A DNA stretch of 64,000 bases from Undaria pinnatifida. Its lineage: Eukaryota; Sar; Phaeophyceae; Laminariales; Alariaceae. The DNA lies in contig JABAKD010000018.1 of NCBI GenBank assembly GCA_012845835.1, positions 2,302,616 to 2,366,615 of the forward strand, given 5' to 3'. This document shows positions 54,251 through 64,000 of the stretch, piece by piece (the stretch's first letter is position 1; every line of letters begins with the position of its first letter). The translations under genes and the position numbers were made by a program. Under the pieces are notes generated by a model. That model searched no databases and was not told the DNA's origin. It saw nothing but the letters and a program-made list of their open reading frames with translations.

Positions 54251-54795
54251 ATTTTTAGTTTTACGATATATAAATATAGTCTAGGGCACTTTTGACTTGC
54301 TTGTTTTCGGCTGTGCGCCGCGCAACCGAAACAAATAGCGACAACCGACTCTCCGGGGATTTCTGTTGCTCCTTGTATCTCCTCTCTTCTTGGCCAACTG
54401 ACTAGTCACTGTGGAACAATACCCGTGGCGGTATGCGGAGTACTTTATTTATTTGTTAGTGCCGGTTGCCGCTGTTGAAGTGCCGGTGCTTCCGACTGGG
54501 TACAGGCTCCTATATTAAGACGGATCACTGCATACGATGTTGGAAGCCGACTTCGCTTTTTGTTCACTACCGACACGACCAGAGCTGGGATGGATACATA
54601 CACCCTCTTCCTCGACCGGGTTTTAGCCACTCGCACGAGTTTGACTCTCTCTGTGATACCTCCATCCTCACCAACAAGAATTTTTGACATTCTTTTTTGG
54701 GGCAGCATCTCGTAACTTACCTTCTTTCCGTTCATGGCGGATTCACATCGCATAACATAATTCCAGCAAAATGCACGTACGTGTGTGTGGGGGGT
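54251..54795. other. Stretch without a recognised feature
   Basis: A 160-codon minus-strand frame (54445-54927) has no family resemblance and runs into the repeat at 54800. Confidence 0.35.
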
Positions 54796-54797
54796 GA

Positions 54798-54885
54798 TCG
54801 GAGTATCACACAAAGCACACAGCTTGCAAAGATAGATGAGTTTCGACGAAATCTTCCATCCCACAGCTGCACAGCTGGATGCAGG
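54798..54885 (-). repeat. CAGCTGTGAG repeat
   Basis: The minus strand: TGCAGCTGTGGGATGGAAGA, GTCGAAACTCATCTATCTTT, GCAAGCTGTGTGCTTTG. Confidence 0.8.
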
Positions 54886-55189
54886 TAGGAAGGAGTGCAC
54901 ATTGTTTTTTTGCAATAATAAATACAACAGTCTAGGCTAATGATCATTGAAACAGCACGAACGCTAGAGACTGCAAAATAACGGGGAGTCGCCCGCGCAA
55001 GTGACCACGAACCACTGCAAAACATGCCCCGAACGTGACTCCGCTACCATATTACGTAGCCTTGGTCGCACGTGGTGTGATGGTGCGCGCTTCCCCGGTC
55101 TCTCCCCCCCCCCAGGTTGCTCCTGCTCCAGTGGAGAGCGCCGCATATGTTTCTACACTCCTACTACGTGAGAGGGACTACGAGAGATC

Positions 55190-55925
55190 GAGTCCGCGGG
55201 GTGTGGGATACGGTCAGGTCCAGGCGGGAACAGGTTCGGAAAATAGTGTGCCAGCAAGCGACCGAGGTCTACTTTTTTTTTTTGGTTCGCCCGCATTTCC
55301 ATCAGGGCTGATGAGGAACACGTCCAAAACCGTATTAGTATGATCTATACGATGCATGGATGGGTGTTGTTGTCCTCGCGAACATTAACCCGCACAATGA
55401 AATCTGTGCTCACAGGAGGACCAGGCTCCAGTCAGCCTTGAGAGCGGAAAGACAAAACCCAGGGAAAAGCTATGATATGGCACGTGATGTGATACCAAGA
55501 AGCGGAGAACTCTACAAGAAGGGAAGCCGTGGTGGTCCACATTTTGGCGTAGTGGTCCGCATTTCGGGACATTGTCACAAGATGCGACGAGAGCGCGGTG
55601 CCAAGCCAGTAAAGTATTCCTCAGCGCCAGAGTGACTGGAGCCCGTCCTGTGACCACATACTTGATTATGCGAGTTAACGTAGTAGCAACAGTAGCAGTC
55701 GCGCAGAGTGCAGGTTTGAGAAGGAGGTGTTTTAGCTTGGCGTGGTACGCAGGTCGGACCGTGGTCCACGGTTCAGACGTTTCTTTCGAAAACAACGTTT
55801 CGTATCGCTCGATACACATTGTGAAAGTTGCGCAGACGCCGGGCGGCGCAATTTGCGTTGTTTCTGGCTGGTTTTGGCCCATTTCGGGAGGAGACAGGCG
55901 ACTTTACCTATCGTACGCAGACGCG
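55190..55925 (+). repeat. Long dispersed segment, copy 2
   Basis: GATACGGTCAGGTCCAGGCG, GAAAATAGTGTGCCAGC, GTGGTGGTCCACATTTTGGC, GCGTGGTACGCAGGTCGGAC, TTTGCGTTGTTTCTGGCTGG, TTTTGGCCCATTTCGGGAGG. It is split by an AAC-tailed element at 55607-55700. Confidence 0.7.
55607..55700 (+). mobile_element. (AAC)n-tailed short element
   Basis: TATTCCTCAGCGCCAGAGTG, ACTGGAGCCCGTCCTGTGAC, GATTATGCGAGTTAACG, then a decayed AGCAACAGTAGCAG tail. Confidence 0.75.
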
Positions 55926-56305
55926 CTTGCCAAGACAGCTTCCGAGAGCATAGAGGCGATAGTGCGCAAACGGAGGATATTGTTTGCGGGATTTATAGAA
56001 CGTATGGGCGAGGAGCTTCTGCCACAGAGAGAGGGTGATGTTTGGGGGGCTTGTTGGGGGTAAGGGCTACTCAGGGGGGCAAGGGAAGGACTGGTTGGTG
56101 CATCTGAAGGAGGATGTGTCGGTCTTTGGAATGAAATTGGAAGGATAGCGAAAGGCTGCTCAGAAGGCCGGCAGCTGGTTTCGACGGGTAGATAGAGGAG
56201 GGAGCCGAGTTATTCATGCGGAAATAGCATGAGACGGCGAGACAGAGAGCTGCAGAGCGACACGCAAAGGCCGCAGCAGCGCTATCCACCGTCGGCATTT
56301 CTAAG
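55896..56305 (+). pseudogene. Frameshifted C-terminal end of a LINE-type reverse transcriptase protein
   Basis: Frame 1 (to about 56034): SESIEAIVRKRRILFAGFIE then RMGEELLPQR. Frame 2: VMFGGLVGGKGYSGG, QGKDWLVHLKEDVSVFGMKL, a TAG, then RKAAQKAGSWFRRVDRGG. Frame 3: ETARQRAAERHAKAAAALST then VGISKR. In order these match the segment after the polymerase domain that I recall from many protist and fungal non-LTR retrotransposon proteins (RKRR(I/L)L(F/W)AG...RM....LP.R). At least two frameshifts and one stop show that it is dead. The polymerase core itself is absent. Confidence 0.7.
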
Positions 56306-56400
56306 CGGCCGGGGGTAGGGAGGTGGGGGGAATGGGGAGGGGGGGGCTGGGGAGGATCGTGGGGGGAGGGGGGCGGGGGGGGGGGGGAGGGAGGGCGTCC
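56306..56400 (+). repeat. G-rich tract
   Basis: GGTAGGGAGGTGGGGGGAAT and G-runs directly after the LINE remnant. Confidence 0.85.
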
Positions 56401-56590
56401 TGCCGAAGAGAGTGACGTCTGGATCTGGCCATCATCGTCTTGAAATTTGTGGGTCTTCCAATGGTCGCCACAAGTTAGCGTAAGGCCGCCCTGACTTATT
56501 CGCCTGGTTACGTTCTCTCCCCAGTGTCATTGATGATGCACTTGATACCCTCTATGAGCCCAATGCCGTCTTTAGTCAGTTCCTAGGGTC
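56400..56590 (+). other. Stretch without a recognised feature
   Basis: Nothing named between the G-rich tract and the T/C-rich tract at 56600-56740. Confidence 0.4.
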
Positions 56591-56599
56591 TGCTAGTAT

Positions 56600-56740
56600 G
56601 ACGTTTTTTTTCTTTTTTTTCTTTCCTTGCTTCCTCTTCTTGTCTTGTCTTTTCTTGCTTTTCTTGTCTTTTTTTTTCTTGCCTTTCTTTTCCTTTCTCT
56701 TGTTTTCTTTTCTTTGTTTCTTTTTTCAATTGACTTGCGT
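56600..56740. repeat. TTTCTTG-rich low complexity
   Basis: TTTCTTTCC, CTTGTCTTTT and TTTCTTGC words; the Lys/Glu/Arg-rich minus-strand frame is an artefact. Confidence 0.85.
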
Positions 56741-56945
56741 CTGGCTTACGTATGCAAGGTGATAGGTACAATGAACGTGTAATATATACGTGGTAGTCTT
56801 TCCTGGGTGTCAAGCGGTATAATAGTCGGTTTTTCCAGGTGCGAGTAGTGAGACGTATGCACCAATTTCAATGTGGACCTGGCACATCGTAAGTCTGACT
56901 CCCGAATTCACTTTTTTTTATGTTTCTGGCGGAGGCATGAATGGC

Positions 56946-57202
56946 GAGCCATCCCACGGGAGGCATCAGATCAGCCCCTGAGCTCCTCACAAGAGGAACT
57001 CAAGATATCTCACCCGAAAAATGACTTGGAAGGCATTCGTTCGCACAACCCGACCAAGCTTCTTTGCGGCAGTCCTAAAAACACAATGTACTCGTGAAAT
57101 TACTTCATTGACAGGCAGTTCTTCACATGACATGAGGAACTCAATCGCCCAGGGACTTTTTGGCGCAATCATACAACTGCATCCCCTACCGTGGGATGAC
57201 TC
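56946..57202 (+). mobile_element. GAGYCATCCCACGG MITE with 4-bp target duplication
   Basis: GAGCCATCCCACGGGAGGCA to CCTACCGTGGGATGACTC. TGGC flanks it on both sides (56942-56945 and 57203-57206). The second independent copy with a perfect 4-bp duplication. Confidence 0.9.
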
Positions 57203-57234
57203 TGGCGTCAGCTGTGACTGTGATATATGTGTGT

Positions 57235-57357
57235 ACCACCCTTGGTTTGTTTGTGTTTTTTCTCTCGAGGGTATTCGTTAGCTCCAGAGTGACTGGAATC
57301 TGTCCTGTGATCACGGACTTGATTGTGCTCGAGTTAATGTGAGAACAACAACAACCA
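57235..57357 (+). mobile_element. (AAC)n-tailed short element
   Basis: GTACCACCCTTGGTTTGTTT, TAGCTCCAGAGTGACTGGAA, CTGTGATCACGGACTTGATT, GAGTTAATGTGAGAACAACA. Confidence 0.8.
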
Positions 57358-57599
57358 GTTTTCCCCATCATACCCGGAATCATACCAGATAACGTATCAT
57401 ACCAACTATTTTGATGCATGGTTCGCACGTGGAGGGGGGCGGTGTTCAGGTAGTTAGTCTATTGTAATTTTTGTAATTATTAAAACTCTGATTCGGTGCT
57501 TTCTTCTCTGTGAAGCACAAGAGGATCTCGACCTTTCAAGCCAACCATATGGGCAATAAAACCCTTCCAACACAAACTTGAACCGGGAACGGCAACCAA

Positions 57600-57700
57600 C
57601 CATTGTTGTTGTGTAACATTCTTGCATTAACTGCCTAACGAAGTTGTAAGTCTGGTCACAGGATAGGCTCCAACCAGCCACTCAGGAGTGGAAAAAATGC
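57600..57700 (-). mobile_element. (AAC)n-tailed short element, reverse
   Basis: CCATTGTTGTTGTGTAACAT, GTCTGGTCACAGGATAGGCT, CCACTCAGGAGTGG. Confidence 0.65.
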
Positions 57701-57710
57701 TCTCTAACCC

Positions 57711-57850
57711 ACCGTCCGACCCGCGATCGGCTTCGCCGCGCGTTCTTCGAAAATCTGACGAAGTGATGTGCGGGCCACGTCAAAAACCGAAATATATGGT
57801 GCTTTAGCCGGCCTTGTTCGGGGTACGTGTTGTGGGTGCACAACACGTCA
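57711..57850 (+). repeat. CCGTCCGACC repeat
   Basis: ACCGTCCGACCCGCGATCGG, CTTCGAAAATCTGACGAAGT, GTGCGGGCCACGTC, GGGGTACGTGTTGTGGGTGC. Confidence 0.7.
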
Positions 57851-57871
57851 TAGGGTGCTAGTCTACTACTA

Positions 57872-58255
<384 letters not shown>

Positions 58256-58384
58256 GAGTATATATTTCAGCTGATGATGCAAGTCATGCCCCGGTCAGAG
58301 AAACATATATAATTGATATCGGGAGTCAGCCTGCGATGTGCCAGGTCCATACTGGTGCATACGTCTCACTACTTCAATATGCTA

Positions 58385-58560
58385 ATGCCGCATTTAGGGG
58401 CCAGGGCTAGGGTGTCTCAGCCGCGTTTGTTCGTTCCCAGCTTTGGGATGAGGGGTGTTGTTAGGATTACGGTAAGGAACCCAAGGCTCGGTTGGTGGTT
58501 GAATTTACACCCGATCGATCCTTGGTTCCACTATTAGTAGGAAGTGCTTTCTAGCCCGCG
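58385..58560 (+). repeat. Dispersed repeat shared with 60545-60745
   Basis: CCAGGGCTAGGGTG, TCCCAGCTTTGGG, ATTACGGTAAGGAACCCAAG, GATCCTTGGTTCCACTA in both. Confidence 0.75.
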
Positions 58561-58834
58561 AATCCGTTTACACACATTATGTAGACTACATGCTGTACGC
58601 AGTGATCCGTCTGTATGGGAGCCTGCATGTACCAGTCGGGGACACCGGCACTTCAACAGAGGCAACCGGCACTAAAGTACCCCGCATACCACCACGGGTA
58701 TTCTTCCATGCAGTTACTAGATCTGGAGCTCCCCCACCTAACAAGTTAGCCGCCCGGACCTTTTGGGGTGGTGGGCTGTTCGCGGTTGCGAGCAGAAAGC
58801 ACTCCCGGGTCGGATAGAGGTGCTGGCGTAGACC

Positions 58835-58920
58835 CTACCCACCCCCTAACCCGAACCCCAACCCTTACCCTAGCCCTAGCCTTAGCCCTAACGCTAACCT
58901 TGACCCCAACCCGGACCCAA
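58835..58920 (-). repeat. Telomere-like degenerate CCCTAA block
   Basis: CCCCCTAACCCGAACCCCAA, CCTTACCCTAGCCCTAGCCT, TAGCCCTAACGCTAACC. Confidence 0.8.
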
Positions 58921-59130
58921 AACTCTCCTGCCGCCTGTGACCACCGACTTGATAAATATTAAATGGAGTTGATGTGAGAACAACAACAGCAGCAACAACT
59001 CGTAATTAAACTACTACACAGCAGTAAGTAGTTAGGCGCTCTTGCTGTTTTACTCACATTAAACTCGCACAATCAAATCCGTCCGTGGTGGCAGGACGCG
59101 CTCCGGTCATTCTGGAGTGGAAGGCGCTGA
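58921..59130. mobile_element. Two (AAC)n-tailed elements, head to head
   Basis: 58921-58998 ends GTTGATGTGAGAACAACAAC on the + strand. 59036-59130 is the reverse: TACTCACATTAAACTCGCAC, CATTCTGGAGTGG. Their tails face each other. Confidence 0.75.
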
Positions 59131-59264
59131 AAAGATAGTGGGCAACTGGCACTTACTAAAAAACCGGCGCCATAGAGGGGCGCCTACTGATAGCGAACAG
59201 CCCGATGCCTCGAGGGCTTAGGCCGGGCGGCTTGTTGTTGATGTTATCATTGTTATTTTTTTTC

Positions 59265-59575
59265 ACACTTCTAGTGTCCAGATTCTGGACTAGCCATGGT
59301 CACAGGTATAGGTGTCGTCCATTATTCCCCCCCGCGTTTCTCGCCTTCAATTTTTATCGCGCATTGGATTCGGCAATCCCGATGCTCGTCGATTTTTCAT
59401 CGAGTGTTGCTAACTCACGCTCCCCCCGCGCTTTCCGCAAGTCAACTTGTGCACAAGAAAGAAGCCCCCACGAATTTATACGAGTGTGATGCACTCGGGG
59501 GGATTCGAACTCACGAAACTGACCTATAGCAGGCTCGAGGATAACCTGATACGCCACCGGGGCGACCGGCTCGTA
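59265..59575 (-). mobile_element. tRNA-derived SINE, reverse, intact head
   Basis: On the minus strand: GGTGGCGTATCAGGTTATCC, TTCGTGAGTTCGAATCCCCC (a full B-box match), GAGTGCATCACACTCG, TTGACTTGCGGAAAGCGCG, CGAAAAATCGACGAG-like body. Confidence 0.82.
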
Positions 59576-59689
59576 CTATAGCACCCTAGCTAGGCACCCC
59601 CCCCCTCCTACGAAGGCTGCCCCGCCTGGGAAGACGTTCTTGACTACTTCGACCAGTTTTGCCCAAAACACGGAAGACATCGTACATCC

Positions 59690-60030
59690 CACAGATAGAT
59701 TCAAGTGGAAGACTGACTCCACCATCATGCGAGTATTGCCTCAGGAAGGCAACCAAGCCGTGGCGGTTCACTTTTTTTTCGGAATCAATCGTGGTCCTCA
59801 TTTCGGAAAATTCTCGCAGGTTGCGACGGGAGTGGCGCCAAGCCAGTATCGGTCTTAATTGAACCTCCCCCATCGCGCCGAAGCTAGGTCGCCGGGAGGC
59901 ATGGGATTGGTTTTTGGGTGCTACGCAGAGAGACCGGACCGTGAGCCGTGGTTTTCCGTGGTTCAGACTTTTTTTTTATAACAGTCAATGTTTCGTCGCT
60001 CGATAATAATAATGTGAAAGCTGTGCAGCG

Positions 60031-60074
<44 letters not shown>

Positions 60075-60180
60075 GCGTTTCGCGTTGTTTATGACAAGTT
60101 TTGGCCCGTTTCGGAGGGCGCCTTTACAAGCCTCACTCACACACGAGATCATACCAGACAACGTGCCAGGCACCAACTAC
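59690..60180 (+). repeat. Long dispersed segment, copy 3, with (GCC)n
   Basis: GGCGGTTCACTTTTTTTTCG, GCGCCAAGCCAGTATCGGTC, CGCGTTTCGCGTTGTTTATG, TTTTGGCCCGTTTCGGAGGG. It contains a (GCC)n tract at 60030-60073. Confidence 0.75.
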
Positions 60181-60349
60181 ATACAGCAGTAGTTTATTTC
60201 GCGTTTTTATGCGTGTTTAGACAGGTTTGAAACTGCTTTGATTTTTTCTTCTTTTTTTTTTTTTTTGCGTTTTTTGCGTTTGCTTTTGTTTCTCGAACCA
60301 CGAGAAGAGGGCCTCGACTCAGCCCAACCCACAACCAACCCTATAACCC

Positions 60350-60520
60350 TGCGACTCTAACCCTAACAACCCGACCACCAGCTCTAACCCAGGCTGAAAG
60401 GCTCCGTCCGACCGGCGAGCGACTTCGCCGTTTGCTTCGGAAAATCTCACTGAGAACGTGCGGACCCACCTTGACTGGGACCAGTGGTGTATGATACGTG
60501 GGACGAGCACACGTTAAAGG
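60350..60520 (+). repeat. Telomere-like words and CCGTCCGACC repeat
   Basis: CTCTAACCCTAACAACCCG at about 60355, then CTCCGTCCGACCGGCGAGCG, GGAAAATCTCAC. Confidence 0.65.
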
Positions 60521-60544
60521 CTACTGCTATTACTATCTGCTTAT

Positions 60545-60745
60545 AATATGCTGCCGCGTTTACGAGTCAGGGCTAGGCATGTGAATCACGTTTCTTCCCA
60601 GCTTTGGGCGCCATTGGTGCCGGCGGGGTTAGGCTGAGGGATACGCTTAGGGCTACCATTACGGTAAGGAACCCTAGGTTCGGTTGTGGATTGTGAGTCT
60701 ACGCCCGCCCAATCCTTGGTTCCACACTAGGAAGCGCTATGGCAC
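60545..60745 (+). repeat. Dispersed repeat shared with 58385-58560
   Basis: GAGTCAGGGCTAGGCATGTG, TTACGGTAAGGAACCCTAGG, CCAATCCTTGGTTCCACACT. Confidence 0.75.
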
Positions 60746-60848
60746 TATGCAGTGTTTCTTCCTGGCCCAAACAAACGTGCACACACACATGTATATATAT
60801 ATACTTTAAATAAATGTAGTGGGGCCCCTTTATATTATAAAAATGAAA

Positions 60849-60985
60849 ATACACTCTGGCTGTGAGATCAAAGATTTTGTCGAAACTCATCGTTGCAAGC
60901 TGCGTGTGATGCTCCGATCGCGCGTATTACTGGGTGTGTGTCCTCACTAAGGATATAGGTCGACGACTCCCCTTGGAACTACAGT
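60849..60985 (+). repeat. CAGCTGTGAG repeat, extended form
   Basis: CTCTGGCTGTGAGATCAAAG, GAAACTCATCGTTGCAAGCT, CGATCGCGCGTATTACTGGG, GGTCGACGACTCC. Confidence 0.85.
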
Positions 60986-61024
60986 GTAGCTTGCACCAGG
61001 GTCAACACGGTGATGTCAGTCAGT

Positions 61025-61330
61025 CTGTGCGCGGAAACTATAAAATCCGCTTTTGAAGGGGATAAAATGTGACAGCAGTGGAAGGAAATGCATCAGTTTA
61101 TCAAGTGTATCCTGTAAGTCGTATGACCGGTGAAGGGAGGGCGGAGGTTTTAAGGGCGTGGGAGACTGGGTTTGAACAAGACGGAGCGGGGGGGGGGAGG
61201 GCTGTGCGCGGAAACTATAAACCCATTAAAGGGACAAATCTGACGGTTGTGGAAGGAATGCATCAGTTTATCATGTATGTATATCCTGTAAGTCGTACTA
61301 CCCGTGAGGAGAGGGCGGAGTGTTCGAAGA
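61025..61330 (+). repeat. Two tandem units of about 185 bp
   Basis: GTGCGCGGAAACTATAAA, GGAATGCATCAGTTTATCA, TATCCTGTAAGTCGTA, GAGGGCGGAG occur twice. The 100-codon frame through both units is the repeat, not a gene. Confidence 0.9.
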
Positions 61331-61636
61331 AGTGGGGGGTGGAGGGGATTTCCAACAGTCAAAAGCTTTAGGTCGCATAGATGTAGGGGCTTGCTATATG
61401 CGTGGTGCTAGATGTAGGTGATGGTGCGGGTGGTGGGGAAGGAGAAGGCGTTTGGTGGGGCATTGGATCGTTGGTGGGGGGGGGGGGGGGAGTATACATA
61501 TGTATGATGGCTCCGATTCCAGTTTATGTTTCTCTAGGCGGATTAGGGCGGATGGATGAATTGCTTCAGCTGTGATATACGATACGTTGACCACTTTTGA
61601 TTTGCTTTTGTTTTTTTCCCTGGGAAATTGTTCTAC
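61331..61636 (+). other. Stretch without a recognised feature
   Basis: A G-run at 61475-61490 and GGTGATGGTGCGGGTGGTGG words. Confidence 0.4.
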
Positions 61637-61945
61637 TACTACTCCAGAGTGACTGGAGCCTGTCCTGTGACCACGGGCTTGATTATGTGAGGTGACGGAA
61701 GAAAAACCACAACAGCAACAACTCCGTATGTGGTGGTCCCTTTATATATTGCGCCGGTACGTAGCAGTGGGACAAACTGGTGCCACGTTACAACAGCAGC
61801 AGCAGCAACCGGCACTCCTCCGCATACCACGACGCGATTTAGCTTAGTTTGGCGCTATTGTTGTAGTTGTTCTCAAAGTCACTCGCATAACCAAGTCCAT
61901 GGTAGCAGAATGGCTCCAGTCACTGTGGAGTTTGAGGCGCTACAA
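61637..61945. mobile_element. Two (AAC)n-tailed elements, head to head
   Basis: 61637-61722 (+): CTCCAGAGTGACTGGAGCCT, GTCCTGTGACCACGGGCTTG, AACAGCAACAAC. 61855-61945 (-): TTGTTGTAGTTGTTCTCAAA, CTCCAGTCACTGTGGAG. Confidence 0.78.
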
Positions 61946-62097
61946 TAATAGTGGGCAACCGGGACTACCATCAAGACGGTGCTATACAGAGGGATCCCTA
62001 CTCCATGAGGAGCAATACTGGCGGCCTGGACGCCTTACCACCGTATAGCACCAAGGGTGGCATCCCCTAACCTACCCCGCCTGGGAATAATTTCTTC

Positions 62098-62355
62098 TGC
62101 GACTGATTTTACGATAGCCCCCCCCCCCCCCAAACCAGCGACTTTCTTCAGCGAACGTTTCATGGCTGCTCGATATGAGGAAGGATGCTATGCAGAGTAT
62201 ATCTTCACATGTATGTTCTTGTTCGCGAAGGACTATCGATCGATGACGTCGGGGTTTCGAGGGGCACCGTAATTCAGGAGATACGACCGGGAGCTGGTTT
62301 CGAAACCGGCGATTTCGTCAAACAACAGTTGGGGGTGGGCTACCGTAGCAAGACT
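62098..62355 (+). mobile_element. About 255-bp element, copy of 42633-42882
   Basis: GACTGATTTTACGATAGCCC and a C-run to GGGTGGGCTACCGTAGC. An open frame continues to 62565 and reads GLSIDDVGVSRGTVIQEIRP then GAGFETGDFVKQQ; the other copy keeps about two thirds of these residues. Confidence 0.65.
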
Positions 62356-63070
62356 CCTGCTAGCTTTTTCCTCTATAAAAACCGCGACACTCTGCCCCCA
62401 GATACGAGTGGAAGATTGAACGAAGGGAACCTGGACTTTGTGGGGAAATGTATTGAATTATTGGCAAGAGGGGATGAGGGAGATGGGCCACCAGGCGAGA
62501 GCGTTTCTAGTTGGTTGAGCTGGAGAAACAGAGGGAGAGAGGATATAGTAGTAAGTGTTGATTGATTTCAGAGACTCGCAAAGAAAAACACTTTCAGCTT
62601 TAGTGCGGGGATTTGACTCCACGTGATGTTGTCTGCGAACAGGGGTTTCGTACACTCCGTAGGAGGTCGGCGAGTGGAAAGACAACATGAGAGGGTGGGT
62701 GTAGGGAGATGCCGACGAAAAATTTCCGTTCTCTCGACGTTCAGTGTTTGCTCTTGCTCTCTCTCTCTACCGTTGACAAGAGAAAACCATCTATCTGTCG
62801 ATTTTTTCTCGATTGGATAATACGCGTTGTCTTGGTGCGCGCTACGTACGATATAACAATAAAGGGTCTTGTTCTTACACAATGGTATTTCAGAGTGACT
62901 CCCACGATCATTCCTAGCCGTGTTTTTCCGGCGGCATGAATGTGGAGAAAGAGGCGAGAGGAGCGAGGGGTTGGGTACATGTATCCCCCCCCCGTATAGC
63001 CTACATTCCCACGGAGTAGGGGTTGGGATTTTCGGGGGATGCGTTTCTGACCGGTTGTGCTCCCCAGTTG
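62356..63070. other. Stretch without a recognised feature
   Basis: A frame of 196 codons on the minus strand (62568-63158) and one on the + strand (to 62565) show no family resemblance. Confidence 0.35.
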
Positions 63071-63074
63071 CGGA

Positions 63075-63325
63075 CCCATCTCGGTTAGCAGTACAGTACT
63101 TCGACGCGAGTGTGCTTGGCTCGGTCGCGCGAAATGAATCCAATGTCTTTGAGGTCATCTCGGTTCTTCTAGCTGCAATAATACTTTGACGAGTGTGCTT
63201 GGCTCGGTCGCGCGAAATGAACCAATCTCTTCGAGGTCATCTCGGTTAGCTGCACAATATTTTGACAAGGGTGCTTGGCTCGGTTGCGCGAAATGAAGCA
63301 ATGTCTTCGAGGCCATGTTTCCGGG
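63075..63325 (+). repeat. Three tandem units of about 80 bp
   Basis: GTGTGCTTGGCTCGGTCGCG, CGAAATGAATCCAATGTCTT, GAGGTCATCTCGGTT three times. A MITE remnant (GCTCATGTGAGGAGCAGCTC) follows at 63335-63400. Confidence 0.92.
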
Positions 63326-63454
63326 TGAGATGTTGAGTTGCTCATGTGAGGAGCAGCTCAGGGACTTTCCGATGCACCCAATGCAGCGTGGAATGACCAG
63401 CTCTAGTACTAGGTGGTAGGACAGCTCGCCACGCTATCCGCTATCATGGGAACT

Positions 63455-63890
63455 GAAGGACACGCCAGAAAAACAGCTGGCTTGCGAAAGAACGCAGTTG
63501 AGTCAAACTGACACACGACGAGACCCAAAATACGTCCAAGCGTGATGACCTTTAATAAGCTTAATGTTTCTCCATCCGCCGGAGGATAAAAACAGAAAAT
63601 GAAAGACTCCCTACCCTTCCCAGGAGGAGGGGTACTTGGGGTTGGAACAATACGGGAACCAAAGGACACGCCAGCTAGCGCTGAATCGCGAAGAACGCAG
63701 TTGGGTTGGGTTGAAAAAGTTGACACACGACGTGTGCACGAAAATAAACAGAGGTTGTGGTGACCTTTAATAAGCTTTGTGTTTCCCCATACGCCGGACG
63801 ATCTGCGGCGGAGGATAAAAAATAACAATAAAAGACTCCCTACCCGTCCCAGGAGGAGGGATGAACTTGGGAGTTGGAACAATATCCTGC
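63455..63890 (-). repeat. GCTAGCTGG repeat, two tandem units of about 210 bp
   Basis: GAACGCAGTTGAGTCAAACT, GGTGACCTTTAATAAGCTT, ACTCCCTACCCTTCCCAGGA occur twice; the minus strand is the family orientation. Confidence 0.88.
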
Positions 63891-63958
63891 CCCGTGACCG
63901 CGGAGGAATTTGCTTACTAGATGCGGGTTAATGTGAGATCAACAACAACATCTGTATA
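63888..63958 (+). mobile_element. (AAC)n-tailed short element, 3' part
   Basis: TGCCCCGTGACCGCGG, GCGGGTTAATGTGAGATCAA, CAACAAC. Confidence 0.65.
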
Positions 63959-64000
63959 TGTTGTTGTATGCAGTATACCTTTTGTTGAAGAAGCAAGGAG

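Noticed and set aside
54445-54927. 160-codon minus-strand frame
   Set aside because: It includes a copy of the CAGCTGTGAG repeat and has no recognisable domain or splice context.
61069-61371. 100-codon frame as a gene
   Set aside because: It spans two tandem 185-bp repeats, and the shared parts are read in a frame shifted by indels. No family resemblance.

Overview
This window is repeat-rich nuclear DNA of a eukaryote. The two genes I can defend are split by GT-AG introns of 1 to 7 kb, and most intron 3' ends are C/T-rich tracts followed by CAG or TAG. Together with the GT8 glycosyltransferase type and a degenerate LINE tail, this suggests a protist alga, perhaps a stramenopile such as a brown alga. 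That placement is a low-confidence inference. Nothing bacterial is present: no operons, no Shine-Dalgarno context, no long single-exon genes.

Layout. (1) 1-12.2 kb: the 3' part of a Rab-family small GTPase gene on the + strand. Three phase-0 exons (1830-1949, 8879-9001, 12035-12193) cover WDTAGQE, NKSD and SAK. The P-loop exon is not in the window. (2) 12.2-16.6 kb: a 174-bp satellite, CTGCT- and G-rich low complexity, and two weak candidate coding segments (15805-15981 and 16220-16378) of an unidentified gene. (3) 16.7-41.7 kb: a complete 10-exon gene for a type II membrane GT8 glycosyltransferase of 418 residues. All nine splice junctions agree in phase and the total CDS is 1257 nt, so only about 5% of the gene is coding. 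(4) 41.7-64 kb: no gene recognised. It holds SINEs, MITEs, satellites, telomere-like blocks and the frameshifted 3' end of a non-LTR retrotransposon.

The most unusual observation is in the introns. Beside many exons of both genes lie one to several decayed partial copies of that same exon. Copies upstream of an exon always carry its 5' end and acceptor side; copies downstream always carry its 3' end and donor side. I find this in nine of nine sets. It suggests that these introns grew by repeated tandem duplications whose break lay inside the exon, leaving one whole exon and a trail of ghost half-exons with ghost splice sites.

The mobile fraction can be dissected because elements nest. An 861-bp hAT-type element with a perfect 8-bp target duplication sits in a roughly 600-bp dispersed repeat. 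A 175-bp Tc1/mariner-like MITE sits in a 108-bp satellite. A 4-bp-duplicating MITE family, a family with ACGATAGAGGT termini, a tRNA-derived SINE and a short element ending in (AAC)n recur throughout. The last appears to be the seed of several of the GTT/AAC microsatellites.
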